Origin: CAYJXJ01 sp964374095 | Lineage (GTDB): Bacteria; Elusimicrobiota; Elusimicrobia; UBA1565; UBA9628 | Assembly: GCA_964374095.1 (NCBI GenBank) | Contig: CAYJXJ010000052.1 | Coordinates: 1 to 27,049 of the forward strand | Direction of reading: 5' to 3' | DNA: 27,049 nt | Shown: positions 7,955 to 15,105 of the stretch, one piece after another | Numbering within the stretch: position 1 is the first letter of the stretch | Layout of the letters: every line of letters starts with the position of its first letter | The notes under the pieces: model-generated | The model's database searches: none | Seen by the model: only the letters and a program-made list of their open reading frames with translations | What the model was told of the DNA's origin: nothing | Translations under genes and position numbers: made by a program

Positions 7955-8197
7955 CTAAACCCGGGAGTGAGACCCGTCGCAGTAAGGCTTGTTGGCCGAG
8001 TGCTTGCAGCCGCACCACGCCACGCGCTTGGGTTCGGGGAAGTCGACGGGGACCGGGCGTATCCCGGTGTTGAGCCTGCCATGGGAGCCGTCACAGTAAG
8101 GCTGGTTCTGGGAATGGCCGCAGGCGCACCAGAACTTGCGTCCCGCCGCCTCATCCTTAACGTAGGGCGATTTTTGGGCGATCTTGGGTTCGGTCAT
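7955..8197 (-). CDS. Double CDGSH-type iron-sulfur protein
   Basis: 80 residues on the minus strand. Two complete CxCxx(S)xxxPxCDGSH motifs are visible: Cys24, Cys26, Cys35, His39 and Cys62, Cys64, Cys73, His77. Each would bind one [2Fe-2S] cluster by three Cys and one His, so the protein is almost entirely two cluster sites. Bacterial CDGSH proteins are small soluble redox or cluster-transfer proteins of poorly defined role. The start is well supported: a perfect AGGAGG (CCTCCT at 8204-8209 on the + strand) lies 6 nt upstream of the ATG. It is the only minus-strand gene here and diverges from the tRNA. Confidence 0.93.
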   Translation of the reverse strand: MTEPKIAQKSPYVKDEAAGRKFWCACGHSQNQPYCDGSHGRLNTGIRPVPVDFPEPKRVAWCGCKHSANKPYCDGSHSRV

Positions 8198-8203
8198 TGA
8201 AAA

Positions 8204-8209
8204 CCTCCT
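8204..8209 (-). promoter_or_regulatory. Consensus Shine-Dalgarno of the CDGSH gene
   Basis: AGGAGG on the minus strand, 6 nt before the ATG. It is the strongest ribosome-binding site in the window and contrasts with the SD-less starts of several other genes. Confidence 0.85.
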
Positions 8210-8217
8210 GGGAGAAG

Positions 8218-8224
8218 TATTATA
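8218..8224. promoter_or_regulatory. Shared bidirectional -10 element between the CDGSH gene and tRNA-Gly
   Basis: TATTATA reads TATTAT (8218-8223) toward the tRNA and TATAAT (8219-8224) toward the CDGSH gene. The predicted tRNA start would be a few bases before 8238, and the minus-strand transcript would start near 8212, just before its SD. No convincing -35 is seen on either strand, so direction and use are inferred. Confidence 0.5.
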
Positions 8225-8237
8225 GTCACTTTTGAGC

Positions 8238-8311
8238 GCGGGCGTAGTTCAATGGTAGAACGAGAGCTTCCCAAGCTTTAGACGTGGGTTCGATTCCCAT
8301 CGCCCGCTCCA
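8238..8311 (+). tRNA. tRNA-Gly (anticodon CCC)
   Basis: A 74-nt cloverleaf with CCA encoded (8309-8311). The acceptor stem GCGGGCG pairs with CGCCCGC (8238-8244 with 8301-8307). The D-arm is TAGTTCAATGGTAGAA, the anticodon CCC is at 8270-8272 in the loop TTCCCAA, and the T-loop is TTCGATT. The sequence closely resembles E. coli glyU as remembered. The anticodon stem contains one G-T pair. Confidence 0.97.
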
Positions 8312-8331
8312 CCCCCCCCTCCGTCGAATTT

Positions 8332-8340
8332 TGATACCAT
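8332..8340 (+). promoter_or_regulatory. Extended -10 promoter of the SpoIID-domain gene, leaderless architecture
   Basis: TGATACCAT: TG at 8332-8333 and hexamer TACCAT at 8335-8340, exactly 7 nt before the ATG at 8348. Transcription would begin at or next to the start codon. No SD lies between. Confidence 0.55.
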
Positions 8341-8347
8341 CCCCGCC

Positions 8348-10384
8348 ATGCCCGCCTGGCCGGCCCTGATCGCGGCCGTTTCAGCCGCGGCGTGGGCCGG
8401 GACCGCCGGTCCCCTGGCCAAGGCCCACGCCCTTTACTGGCAGGGCGACCAGGCCCGCGCCCTGGAAGCCTACCGCGCCGCGGTGCGCGCCGGCCCACAG
8501 TCCGCGGAGGCTTGGCTCAACGGGGGCGTCGTCCTCGAGGAGCTCGGAGACCCCGGCAAGGCCGCCGAATGGTACGCTCGCGCGGCCCGCCTGGATCCCT
8601 CCCCCGAAATCCGGACCGCCCTGGGGTGGGCTCAGTTTCGCGCCGGCCGGCTCCTCGAGGCGCGCACGAGCCTCGAAGAGGCCGTCAAACAGGCCCCCGC
8701 CGACGCGCGGGCCCTGCTCGGACTCGGCAGGGTCTGCCTCGCCGGAGGGCGCCCGCGCGACGCCGCCGAGCTCCTTGACCGCGCGGCCCGCGCCGATCCC
8801 CTGCTCACCCTGGCCCACTACTTCAAGGCCCAAGCCCACGCCGCCCGAGGCGAGGATTCCGCCGAGATGACGGCCTACCGCGAATGCGTCATCGCCGATT
8901 CCATGTTCATCGAATGCCGCGAGGGCCTCGCCCTCGCGCAGCTCCGCGCCCAAAATTACGGCGAGGCGCGCCGGCACCTCACCCGCGTTCTCGAGCTCGC
9001 GCCCACGCACCGGCGCGTGATGGCGCAGCTGGAGCGGCTCCGTCACGTCGCGCAACGCCTGGTCTCGCCGACCGGACCGATCGCGGAGGCCGTCGCCCCG
9101 GCCGCCACGGAGCCTTTGGGGGCGGGCCGCGTCCCCCGGCTCCGGATCGGCGTGGGCACCAACCCCATGGGGAAACCCGCCCCCCGGTCCACTCTTTCGT
9201 TCTCGGTGAGCGCCCCATTCTGGCTGCTCGACGCCCGCCGGGGCCGGAAGCTGGCCCGCGGCGAGGCAGGCCAAACCTGGGGGGTCAGGTCGGTGCGCTC
9301 GGGAAAACGCCTGGTCCTCGCCGTGACGAATCCCGACGGCAAGATCCTCCTGCGCTCCCGGGACCCGCTGATGATACGGGGCGAGAGCGGGGAAGCGATG
9401 GTCGCGCTGGACGAACTCCGACGACGGCTCCGGGGAGACGTCGAACTCGTCCTGCACGGGACGAAAGGCGCGATCAAGATCGTCAACACCATCGACCTGG
9501 AGAACTACACCCACGGGGTGCTCGCCATGGAGATGCCCATCGCATCCCCCCTGGAGGCGCTCAAGGCGCAAGCCGTCCTGGCGCGCGGGCATGCCCTCTT
9601 CCTAAAGACCCTCAGCCGGCGCCACAAGCGGGATGGCTATGATCTGTGCGACGGACAGCACTGCCAGGTCTACGGCGGCGCGGGCGCCGAAGGCCCGCGG
9701 TCCCGGGCCGTCATCCTGGCCACCTGGGGCAAGGTCGTCGAGGTCCGCGGCCGCCTCGCGCACGTGATTTACTCATCGAATTGCGGCGGCCACACGCAAA
9801 ACGGCAGCGATCTCACGGGGTGGGGCGAGGTTGCGTACTGGAAAGGGGTTCCCGACGGGGGGGGGGAATTGAAGGCGCCGGCCACGCCGTGGCGCCTGCG
9901 CCGCTGGCTGCAGACCGTTCCGGCGGCCTTCTGCAAACCGTCGACTTACGTCCACCCGCCCAATTTCCGCTGGAAACGAATCATTCCGGCGCGCGACTTG
10001 GACGAAAAGGTCAACCGGCGCCATAAATTGGGGCGAATCCTGTCGGTCCGCCCGGGGCGTCGATCGGCGGGGGGCCACGTCAATTCCTTGACCCTGCGGG
10101 GGACCCGCGGGAGCCGGAAAATCACCTCCGAACTCACCCTCCGGGGCCTCTTGGGAGCGGGATCTCTCCGCAGCACCCTTTTCATCATCGAGACCGAATA
10201 CGGCGCGGGGCGTCCCGGAGAGGGCCGGCCCATAGAGCGGCTGGTCATCCACGGCGGAGGCTGGGGCCACGCGGTGGGCGTATGCCAGGCCGGGGCCATG
10301 GGCCGGGCCGAGGCCGGGGCCTCCTACGAGACGATCCTCTCGTCCTATTTCCCCGGAGCGAAGGTCGTCGCCCTTCAATACTAA
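8348..10384 (+). CDS. Exported TPR and SpoIID/LytB-domain protein
   Basis: 678 residues. A signal peptide (1-21) is followed by TPR repeats (about 24-235; AEAWLNGGVVLEELGDPGKAAEWYARAARLDP is typical helix-turn-helix spacing) and a linker. The SpoIID/LytB domain follows (about 260-678): MEMPIASPLEALKAQAV carries the conserved catalytic-type Glu, and HGGGWGHAVGVCQAGAMG is the usual glycan-binding signature. His426, Cys434, His438 and Cys439 resemble the zinc site described for clostridial SpoIID, although the spacing differs slightly. SpoIID acts on peptidoglycan glycan strands freed of peptides, and LytB enhances an amidase. Here it is presumably a periplasmic cell-wall enzyme in a non-sporulating diderm. 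A run of ten G (9857-9866) sits mid-domain. No SD precedes the start; the -10 is 7 nt upstream. Confidence 0.9.
   Translation: MPAWPALIAAVSAAAWAGTAGPLAKAHALYWQGDQARALEAYRAAVRAGPQSAEAWLNGGVVLEELGDPGKAAEWYARAARLDPSPEIRTALGWAQFRAGRLLEARTSLEEAVKQAPADARALLGLGRVCLAGGRPRDAAELLDRAARADPLLTLAHYFKAQAHAARGEDSAEMTAYRECVIADSMFIECREGLALAQLRAQNYGEARRHLTRVLELAPTHRRVMAQLERLRHVAQRLVSPTGPIAEAVAPAATEPLGAGRVPRLRIGVGTNPMGKPAPRSTLSFSVSAPFWLLDARRGRKLARGEAGQTWGVRSVRSGKRLVLAVTNPDGKILLRSRDPLMIRGESGEAMVALDELRRRLRGDVELVLHGTKGAIKIVNTIDLENYTHGVLAMEMPIASPLEALKAQAVLARGHALFLKTLSRRHKRDGYDLCDGQHCQVYGGAGAEGPRSRAVILATWGKVVEVRGRLAHVIYSSNCGGHTQNGSDLTGWGEVAYWKGVPDGGGELKAPATPWRLRRWLQTVPAAFCKPSTYVHPPNFRWKRIIPARDLDEKVNRRHKLGRILSVRPGRRSAGGHVNSLTLRGTRGSRKITSELTLRGLLGAGSLRSTLFIIETEYGAGRPGEGRPIERLVIHGGGWGHAVGVCQAGAMGRAEAGASYETILSSYFPGAKVVALQY
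9857..9866 (+). repeat. G10 homopolymer inside the SpoIID coding region
   Basis: Ten consecutive G encode Gly-Gly-Gly plus the first base of Glu. The reading frame is intact. Tracts of this length can slip in replication and switch a gene off, so it is a possible contingency site; sequencing error at such runs is also common. Confidence 0.9.
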
Positions 10385-10397
10385 CGTAACACGCCCC

Positions 10398-10406
10398 TGC
10401 TACAGT
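10398..10406 (+). promoter_or_regulatory. Extended -10 upstream of the outer-membrane protein gene
   Basis: TGCTACAGT: TG at 10398-10399 and TACAGT at 10401-10406. The ATG lies 13 nt downstream, giving a predicted leader of only about 6 nt. The hexamer is a weaker match than the others. Confidence 0.4.
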
Positions 10407-10419
10407 TGCGGCGGATCCG

Positions 10420-11505
10420 ATGTTTGGACGCCAACCATCGCCGCCGCGGGCCTTCGCCGCCGGCGCCCTTCTGCTCTGGGCGCTTGGGGCGGCCGCCTCG
10501 CAGGCCCAAGGCCGGTACGATCCCCGGCGCGAAAAGACCTTTCCGGAATTCATCAAGCTGACCCTCAAACCCTGGTACGCCACGGGACGGGCCGAGGCGC
10601 GGAGTTCCTTTCAGTTGGGAGTCCTCTCAAATCCGAATCTGCCGAAAAACGAAGCCTCCTTCGGGACGACCTTCGAATTCACCGAGGACCGCAACCTCAT
10701 GATCCTTTCCGCCCTGGAGGTCAGGCCCCTGCGGTGGCTCTTCTTGGAGTTCGAGTACGGCAACACCGCCAACAGCCACGGCTTGAGCTTCCGGCACGAT
10801 TGGATCGACGCCGAAAACTACTCGATCCTCTTCCTGGCCTCGGGAATACAGTTCGACCGGCCGGACTATCAGGATTTCTCGCTGCTCAGGTCCGCGTCGC
10901 AGGGACAAAGCTCCTATGTCGGCGCCAACATCTACTTCCGGGTGCTGTCGACGCGCACCAAGGTGAGAGTTTACGAGGAAGACGAGCTCCGCCATGACTT
11001 GGATCTTTTCGGAGGCTACTTTTGGTCCGACGACCGCTACCGGATGCGGGACGGCTTCCGGGCGCTTTCCCGCTTCAACCCCGCCTCCGAGGGGCCCGTC
11101 AGCGGCCTGGCCTCGAGCTACTTATTCCACTACGAGGGGGGGCGCCTCGGACTGCGCGAGACCGTGACCCTGCCCAAGCGCCTCGAACTCCTGGGGAGGG
11201 CCAGCTATTCGCCCGGCGTACGCTACCTCGGCGAGGGGCGCCTGAACCTCTCGACCGGCCTCCAGCAGAGCCCCAGTTTCACCGACCGGGCCCACAACGG
11301 GCAGGTCATGGAGTTCTCCCTATCCTTGGCCCACAGCCCCGTGCGTTACCTGAGCCTGCACGCCGGCTATCTGTGGCAGTACTTCCGCTCCGGGGCGGGC
11401 ACCTCGACCGACCACCTGGCGAACGGGAGCGATGCCTTCGGCGATCTGGACTTCGCCCGCATCGACCGCACGGGTTGGAGCTTCGGCATGTCGGTCCAGT
11501 ATTGA
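10420..11505 (+). CDS. Predicted outer-membrane beta-barrel protein of unknown function
   Basis: 361 residues. A signal peptide (1-29, ending AAASQAQG) is followed by alternating aromatic/hydrophobic strands throughout (RWLFLEFEYGN, YVGANIYFRVLS, HDLDLFGGYFWSDD, VRYLSLHAGYLWQYF). The chain ends FGMSVQY, with a terminal aromatic residue as outer-membrane barrels require for BAM insertion. I recognise no specific family. Long acidic/aromatic loops would face outward. It lies 35 bp after the SpoIID gene, with its own possible -10, and its TGA stop is part of the promoter of the following lipoprotein gene. The role could be a porin, channel or structural protein. Confidence 0.8.
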   Translation: MFGRQPSPPRAFAAGALLLWALGAAASQAQGRYDPRREKTFPEFIKLTLKPWYATGRAEARSSFQLGVLSNPNLPKNEASFGTTFEFTEDRNLMILSALEVRPLRWLFLEFEYGNTANSHGLSFRHDWIDAENYSILFLASGIQFDRPDYQDFSLLRSASQGQSSYVGANIYFRVLSTRTKVRVYEEDELRHDLDLFGGYFWSDDRYRMRDGFRALSRFNPASEGPVSGLASSYLFHYEGGRLGLRETVTLPKRLELLGRASYSPGVRYLGEGRLNLSTGLQQSPSFTDRAHNGQVMEFSLSLAHSPVRYLSLHAGYLWQYFRSGAGTSTDHLANGSDAFGDLDFARIDRTGWSFGMSVQY

Positions 11506-11511
11506 TATGAT
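11503..11511 (+). promoter_or_regulatory. Extended -10 promoter of the lipoprotein gene, overlapping the upstream stop
   Basis: TGATATGAT: the TGA stop of the barrel gene (11503-11505) supplies the TG, and the hexamer TATGAT is at 11506-11511. The ATG at 11519 is exactly 7 nt downstream, so the mRNA is predicted to be leaderless. Confidence 0.55.
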
Positions 11512-11518
11512 GGCGGGC

Positions 11519-12166
11519 ATGAAGGGCTGGGGGCTGGCCGGCCTGGCGGCTCTGGCCGCTTGTCGCGGGACCGCGCCGCGCCCCGAGCATACCCCGGAGC
11601 ATCGATTCGCCGCCGTCGTCATGGGAGGACGCATCATCCTCCAGACCGGGGAGGCGCAGAGGGGGGAGGTCGCCATCAACCTGGAAGGGGAGGGCGGACG
11701 TCAGGCGATGAACTACCGCCTGGCCGTTCCGGCGGGCCGGGCCGCGCTGTATCCCGTGGAACCGGGGATTTACCGCCTCACCCCGACGCGGTCTCTTCTG
11801 GGCGGCCATCAGGACCACATGCCTTTGTGGGTCGAGTCCGATTCCTACCGCGCCCCCTTCCCTCGCGACATCCTCCGCAAGCGGCCCTTCGAGATCCGGC
11901 CCAAGCGCATCACCGCGCTGGGGATACTCGAGGCCCGCCTCACCCTAGACCCCCGCACGCGCCAGCCGCGCGCGACGGTCCGCCTGGATGAGAGCGTCGA
12001 AGCCCGGCGCCGGGTGGTCCAAGAGTTGATCCAGAGCATGATGTCTCCCGCCACCCCGGCCGAGGAACGCAAGCTGACGATCGGATGGTCGCAGGCCCTC
12101 GACACCGCCCTCTCCGAGATCATCGCCGAAACCCAGCGGGCCCCCCTCTTCAAACCCGCTCCGTGA
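11519..12166 (+). CDS. Predicted lipoprotein of unknown function
   Basis: 215 residues from ATG 11519. The N-terminus MKGWGLAGLAALAAC is a lipoprotein signal with lipobox LAAC, making Cys15 the likely lipidated residue; the in-frame ATGs at 11507 and 11510 overlap the predicted -10 and are less likely. The mature part is a beta-rich segment (about 25-115) followed by a region with basic residues and a helical stretch (VEARRRVVQELIQSMM, about 162-177). No family is recognised. It may be anchored in the inner or outer membrane and work with the preceding barrel. Its end overlaps the kinase gene (GTGA), so the two are translated together. Confidence 0.75.
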   Translation: MKGWGLAGLAALAACRGTAPRPEHTPEHRFAAVVMGGRIILQTGEAQRGEVAINLEGEGGRQAMNYRLAVPAGRAALYPVEPGIYRLTPTRSLLGGHQDHMPLWVESDSYRAPFPRDILRKRPFEIRPKRITALGILEARLTLDPRTRQPRATVRLDESVEARRRVVQELIQSMMSPATPAEERKLTIGWSQALDTALSEIIAETQRAPLFKPAP

Positions 12167-12978
12167 GCGGGCCGCGAGCCGACCTCGGGGCCGATTTGGG
12201 AGGCTCCTGGCTGAGCCTGTGCCTGGCCGACCGGCGGAGCGCGGCCCTGCGTGTCGCCCGGCAGCCCGCCCCGCGCCGAGAGCGCCTCGCCGCGGCTCTC
12301 ACCGAGCGCCTGGCCGCTTGGGGCATCGCGCCTCCGCTGGGAAGGCTGGTGGTCGGGTCGACGGGCATTTGGACGCCGCTCGAGCGTAAAGAACTGCGCC
12401 GGACCCTGCTCGGGACCGCTCGCCGGGTGGTCGTTTTGCCTGATCTTGAGCTCGCCCATGCCGCCGCTTTCGCCGGCGGTCCCGGAGTCCTCGTTTTAGC
12501 CGGGACCGGGTCCGCGGCTTGGGCCACGGACCGCCGGGGAGGCACCCAACGCGCCGGAGGCTGGGGGGCCCTTCTCGGAGACGAAGGCTCCGGATTTTGG
12601 GTAGGCCGGAGGGCCCTCGCCGATCCCGTCCTGCGGCGCGGGCTTCCGGGGACCGACCCCTTGGCCCTAGCCCACGCCCCCAATCCCGTGCGGGCCACGG
12701 CGGCTCTCTGCCGCCGGGCCTTCGAGCTGGCCGCGGGCGGCGACCCGGGATTTCTTCGGCTGAGACGTTCGGCCGCCGCGGAACTGGCGCGGCTGGCCGT
12801 CGCGGCCTGCCGGGGACTGTCGCTGGCCCGCCCGGTTCCAGTTTCGTGGCATGGCGGACTATTCCGGGCGGAGCCGTTTCTTGAGGATTTCCTCAGAGCG
12901 CTCCGCCGCCGCGGGGAGTTCGCCCCGCGGCCTTCCCTCATGAGGCCCGAGATCGCCGCGGCGCTCCTTCCTTTTTAG
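12163..12978 (+). CDS. BadF/BadG-type ATPase, N-acetylglucosamine kinase-like
   Basis: 271 residues from GTG 12163, overlapping the lipoprotein stop. The ASKHA sugar-kinase fold is indicated by the phosphate-1 loop DLGADLGGSW (7-16), the phosphate-2 loop VLAGTGSAAW (about 110-119) and the diagnostic GGWGALLGDEGSGFWVGRRAL (about 132-152), shared by eukaryotic NAGK and the BadF/BcrA family. It is short of the usual ~300 residues, mainly at the C-terminus. The probable reaction is ATP-dependent phosphorylation of an amino sugar such as GlcNAc or GlcN. Proximity to a SpoIID-type wall enzyme would fit salvage of cell-wall sugars, which is inference. It is too small and lacks the Cys ligands for an acyl-CoA reductase activator. 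Confidence 0.8.
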   Translation: MSGPRADLGADLGGSWLSLCLADRRSAALRVARQPAPRRERLAAALTERLAAWGIAPPLGRLVVGSTGIWTPLERKELRRTLLGTARRVVVLPDLELAHAAAFAGGPGVLVLAGTGSAAWATDRRGGTQRAGGWGALLGDEGSGFWVGRRALADPVLRRGLPGTDPLALAHAPNPVRATAALCRRAFELAAGGDPGFLRLRRSAAAELARLAVAACRGLSLARPVPVSWHGGLFRAEPFLEDFLRALRRRGEFAPRPSLMRPEIAAALLPF

Positions 12979-13010
12979 ATGCTCCGGCAAAGCGGAACCT
13001 CCCGTTTGAG

Positions 13011-13016
13011 TATAAT
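13011..13016 (+). promoter_or_regulatory. Consensus -10 of rpiB, leaderless architecture
   Basis: A perfect TATAAT ends 6 nt before the rpiB ATG. No SD is present between them and no -35 match is seen at 16-18 nt; TG occurs two bases upstream of the hexamer. Transcription would start at the initiation codon. Confidence 0.6.
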
Positions 13017-13022
13017 AGAACC

Positions 13023-13487
13023 ATGAAACTCGCCCTTGGCGCCGACCACGCCGGGTTCGAACTCAAGCGCTCCCTCCATGAGGTTTTGAAGAGCCAAGGC
13101 CATGATGTCCTCAACTGCGGCGTGGACCGCGCCGATCCTTGCGACTATCCCGACACCGCGCGTCGGGTCGGCGAAGCCGTGGCCGGCGGCCAGGTCGAGC
13201 GCGGCATCATCGTCTGCGGCAGCGGGGTCGGGGCCAGCGTCGCGGCCAACAAGATCCGCGGGGTGCGCGCCGGGCTCTGTCACGACACCTTCTCCGCGCG
13301 CCAAGGCGTCGAGGACGACGACATCAACGTCCTCTGCGTGGGCGGCCGGATCATCGGACCGTCGCTCGCCGTCGAGGTGGTGAAGGCCTTCCTCGGCGCG
13401 CGCTTCTCCAACGCCGAGCGCCACGTCCGCCGCCTGAACAAGGTGCTGGCTCTGGAGCGGGAGAACCTGGGCCCCGGCCCAACGTGA
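13023..13487 (+). CDS. rpiB: Ribose-5-phosphate isomerase B
   Basis: 154 residues. It interconverts ribose 5-phosphate and ribulose 5-phosphate in the non-oxidative pentose phosphate pathway. Active-site elements align with E. coli RpiB: Asp8-His9 in GADHAGFELK, Cys65 in CGSGVGASVAANK, and the His in LCHDTFSA. The motif GSGVG replaces the more usual GTGIG, a conservative change. The gene starts straight after a TATAAT box without an SD and its end overlaps pgi (GTGA). Ribulose 5-phosphate is also the precursor of arabinose 5-phosphate for Kdo, and kdsC lies two genes on. Confidence 0.93.
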   Translation: MKLALGADHAGFELKRSLHEVLKSQGHDVLNCGVDRADPCDYPDTARRVGEAVAGGQVERGIIVCGSGVGASVAANKIRGVRAGLCHDTFSARQGVEDDDINVLCVGGRIIGPSLAVEVVKAFLGARFSNAERHVRRLNKVLALERENLGPGPT

Positions 13488-15100
13488 TCCCGGAAGCTCT
13501 CGCCGAGCTCGAACAAGCGTCCTTCGCCGAGCGGCTCCAACGCAAGGACCCGACCCTCTGGAAACCGCGCGACCCCTCCCACCAGAAGATCATCCGGCGG
13601 TCGTTGGGCTGGCTGGACCTGCCCCGGACGATGCCGCTGGCCTTGGCGCCGGCGCGCCGCTTGGCGGCCCATCTGCTTGAGGAGGGCTTCGGCCATGTCG
13701 TGGTCCTGGGGATGGGGGGATCGAGCCTTTCCTGCGAGGTGTTCCGCTCCTGCCTGCCCGCCGTGCCGGGCCGGCCGCGGCTGCTCACCCTCGATTCGAC
13801 CCATCCGGACGCGGTGGCCCAGATCGAGGCGGCCGTCGACCTGCGCCGGACTTTTTTTATCGTGTCCAGCAAATCCGGCTCCACCATCGAGCCTAACTGC
13901 CTGATGGCCCATTTCCTATCTAGGGCCGGCAAGCTCGGCGGAAAGGCCGGTGCGCGGTTCGCCGCCATCACCGACCCCGGGACCTCGATGGAGAAGACCG
14001 CGCGGCGCCACGGGTTCCTGCAGACGTTCATCAATCCTCCCGATGTGGGCGGGAGCTTCTCGGCGCTCTCTCTCTTCGGGCTGGTCCCGGCGGCGGCGAT
14101 GGGAGCCGACCCGGACCGCCTGCTGCTCGGCGCTCGGCAAGCCTGTGTGCTCGGAGAGGGCCTGCGCCTGGGAGCCTTTCTCGGCGGCGGGGCTCGGCGC
14201 GGGCGCGACAAAATGGTGCTGGATTTGGGGCCGGAGCTCGAGAGCCTTGGGCTATGGGTGGAACAGTTGATCGCGGAGTCGACCGGGAAAGAGGGACGGG
14301 GCATCCTTCCGGTCCGCGACGCGGCCGCCGGCACGGGAACCGACCGGATGGTGGTTCGCATACTCGGTCCGGGGCGCCCGTCCCCTGCGCAGAAGGGGGG
14401 CTCAAGCCCGCCGGTCTTCGAAAGCCGATTGGACGATCCCGGCGACCTGGGGAGAGAATTCCTGAGATGGGAGATCGCGACGGCCGCCGCGGGCTGGTTG
14501 CTCGGGGTCAACCCCTTCGATCAGCCCGACGTCCAAAGCGCCAAGGACCGGACGCAAAAAATTCTCGCGGGGGGCCATGGCCGCGACGGCGTTGAGAAGG
14601 CGAGCTTCCGGGCCGGCAATCTCCCGGCCTATTGCGATCCCGCGCTGTCCGAGCGGCTCAAGGCCGACCCTGGAATTCAAGTGCCTCTGGAGCGGGCCTT
14701 GGCCGCGCACGCGGGCCGCCGGAAAGCCCGGGACTATTGGGCGTTGTTGAGCTTCCTCGGTCCCGACCCGCGGACGACGGAACTCGTCGCCGCCCTTCGC
14801 CGCCGTTTGGCGCGGCGCGGCGCCGCCGTCGCCTTCGGCGCGGGGCCGCGCTACCTCCACTCCACCGGCCAACTCTTCAAGGGGGGGCCTCCCACGGGAG
14901 TGTTTCTCCTGCTCCGGGACGCCGCGGCCGGCGGCAAGGGGGAGCGAGTCCCGGGAGAAACCTTCGGCTTTCGCGAGCTCGTCGGCGCGCAGGGACGGGG
15001 GGACTTCTCGGCCCTCCTCGCCGCCGGGCGGCGGGTCCTGCGGCTGGACCTCTCGCGGCCGCGTGAGGATTTGCGCGCCATCCTCAAGGCCCTGGGCTGA
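13484..15100 (+). CDS. pgi: Glucose-6-phosphate isomerase of the transaldolase-fusion (Tal-Pgi) type, stand-alone
   Basis: 538 residues from GTG 13484, overlapping the rpiB stop. Two SIS-type halves carry Pgi signatures: VVVLGMGGSSLS (about 71-82), FIVSSKSGSTIEPN (about 126-139), EQLIAESTGKEGRG (about 260-273) and GPRYLHSTGQLFKGG (about 453-467). The sequence resembles the isomerase half of bifunctional transaldolase/phosphoglucose isomerase, including its long C-terminal part, rather than classical E. coli Pgi. No transaldolase domain precedes it; the N-terminus begins about where the fusion joint would be. It interconverts glucose 6-phosphate and fructose 6-phosphate. An upstream start at 13139 would lie within rpiB. 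Confidence 0.88.
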   Translation: MIPEALAELEQASFAERLQRKDPTLWKPRDPSHQKIIRRSLGWLDLPRTMPLALAPARRLAAHLLEEGFGHVVVLGMGGSSLSCEVFRSCLPAVPGRPRLLTLDSTHPDAVAQIEAAVDLRRTFFIVSSKSGSTIEPNCLMAHFLSRAGKLGGKAGARFAAITDPGTSMEKTARRHGFLQTFINPPDVGGSFSALSLFGLVPAAAMGADPDRLLLGARQACVLGEGLRLGAFLGGGARRGRDKMVLDLGPELESLGLWVEQLIAESTGKEGRGILPVRDAAAGTGTDRMVVRILGPGRPSPAQKGGSSPPVFESRLDDPGDLGREFLRWEIATAAAGWLLGVNPFDQPDVQSAKDRTQKILAGGHGRDGVEKASFRAGNLPAYCDPALSERLKADPGIQVPLERALAAHAGRRKARDYWALLSFLGPDPRTTELVAALRRRLARRGAAVAFGAGPRYLHSTGQLFKGGPPTGVFLLLRDAAAGGKGERVPGETFGFRELVGAQGRGDFSALLAAGRRVLRLDLSRPREDLRAILKALG

Positions 15101-15105
15101 CCGGC

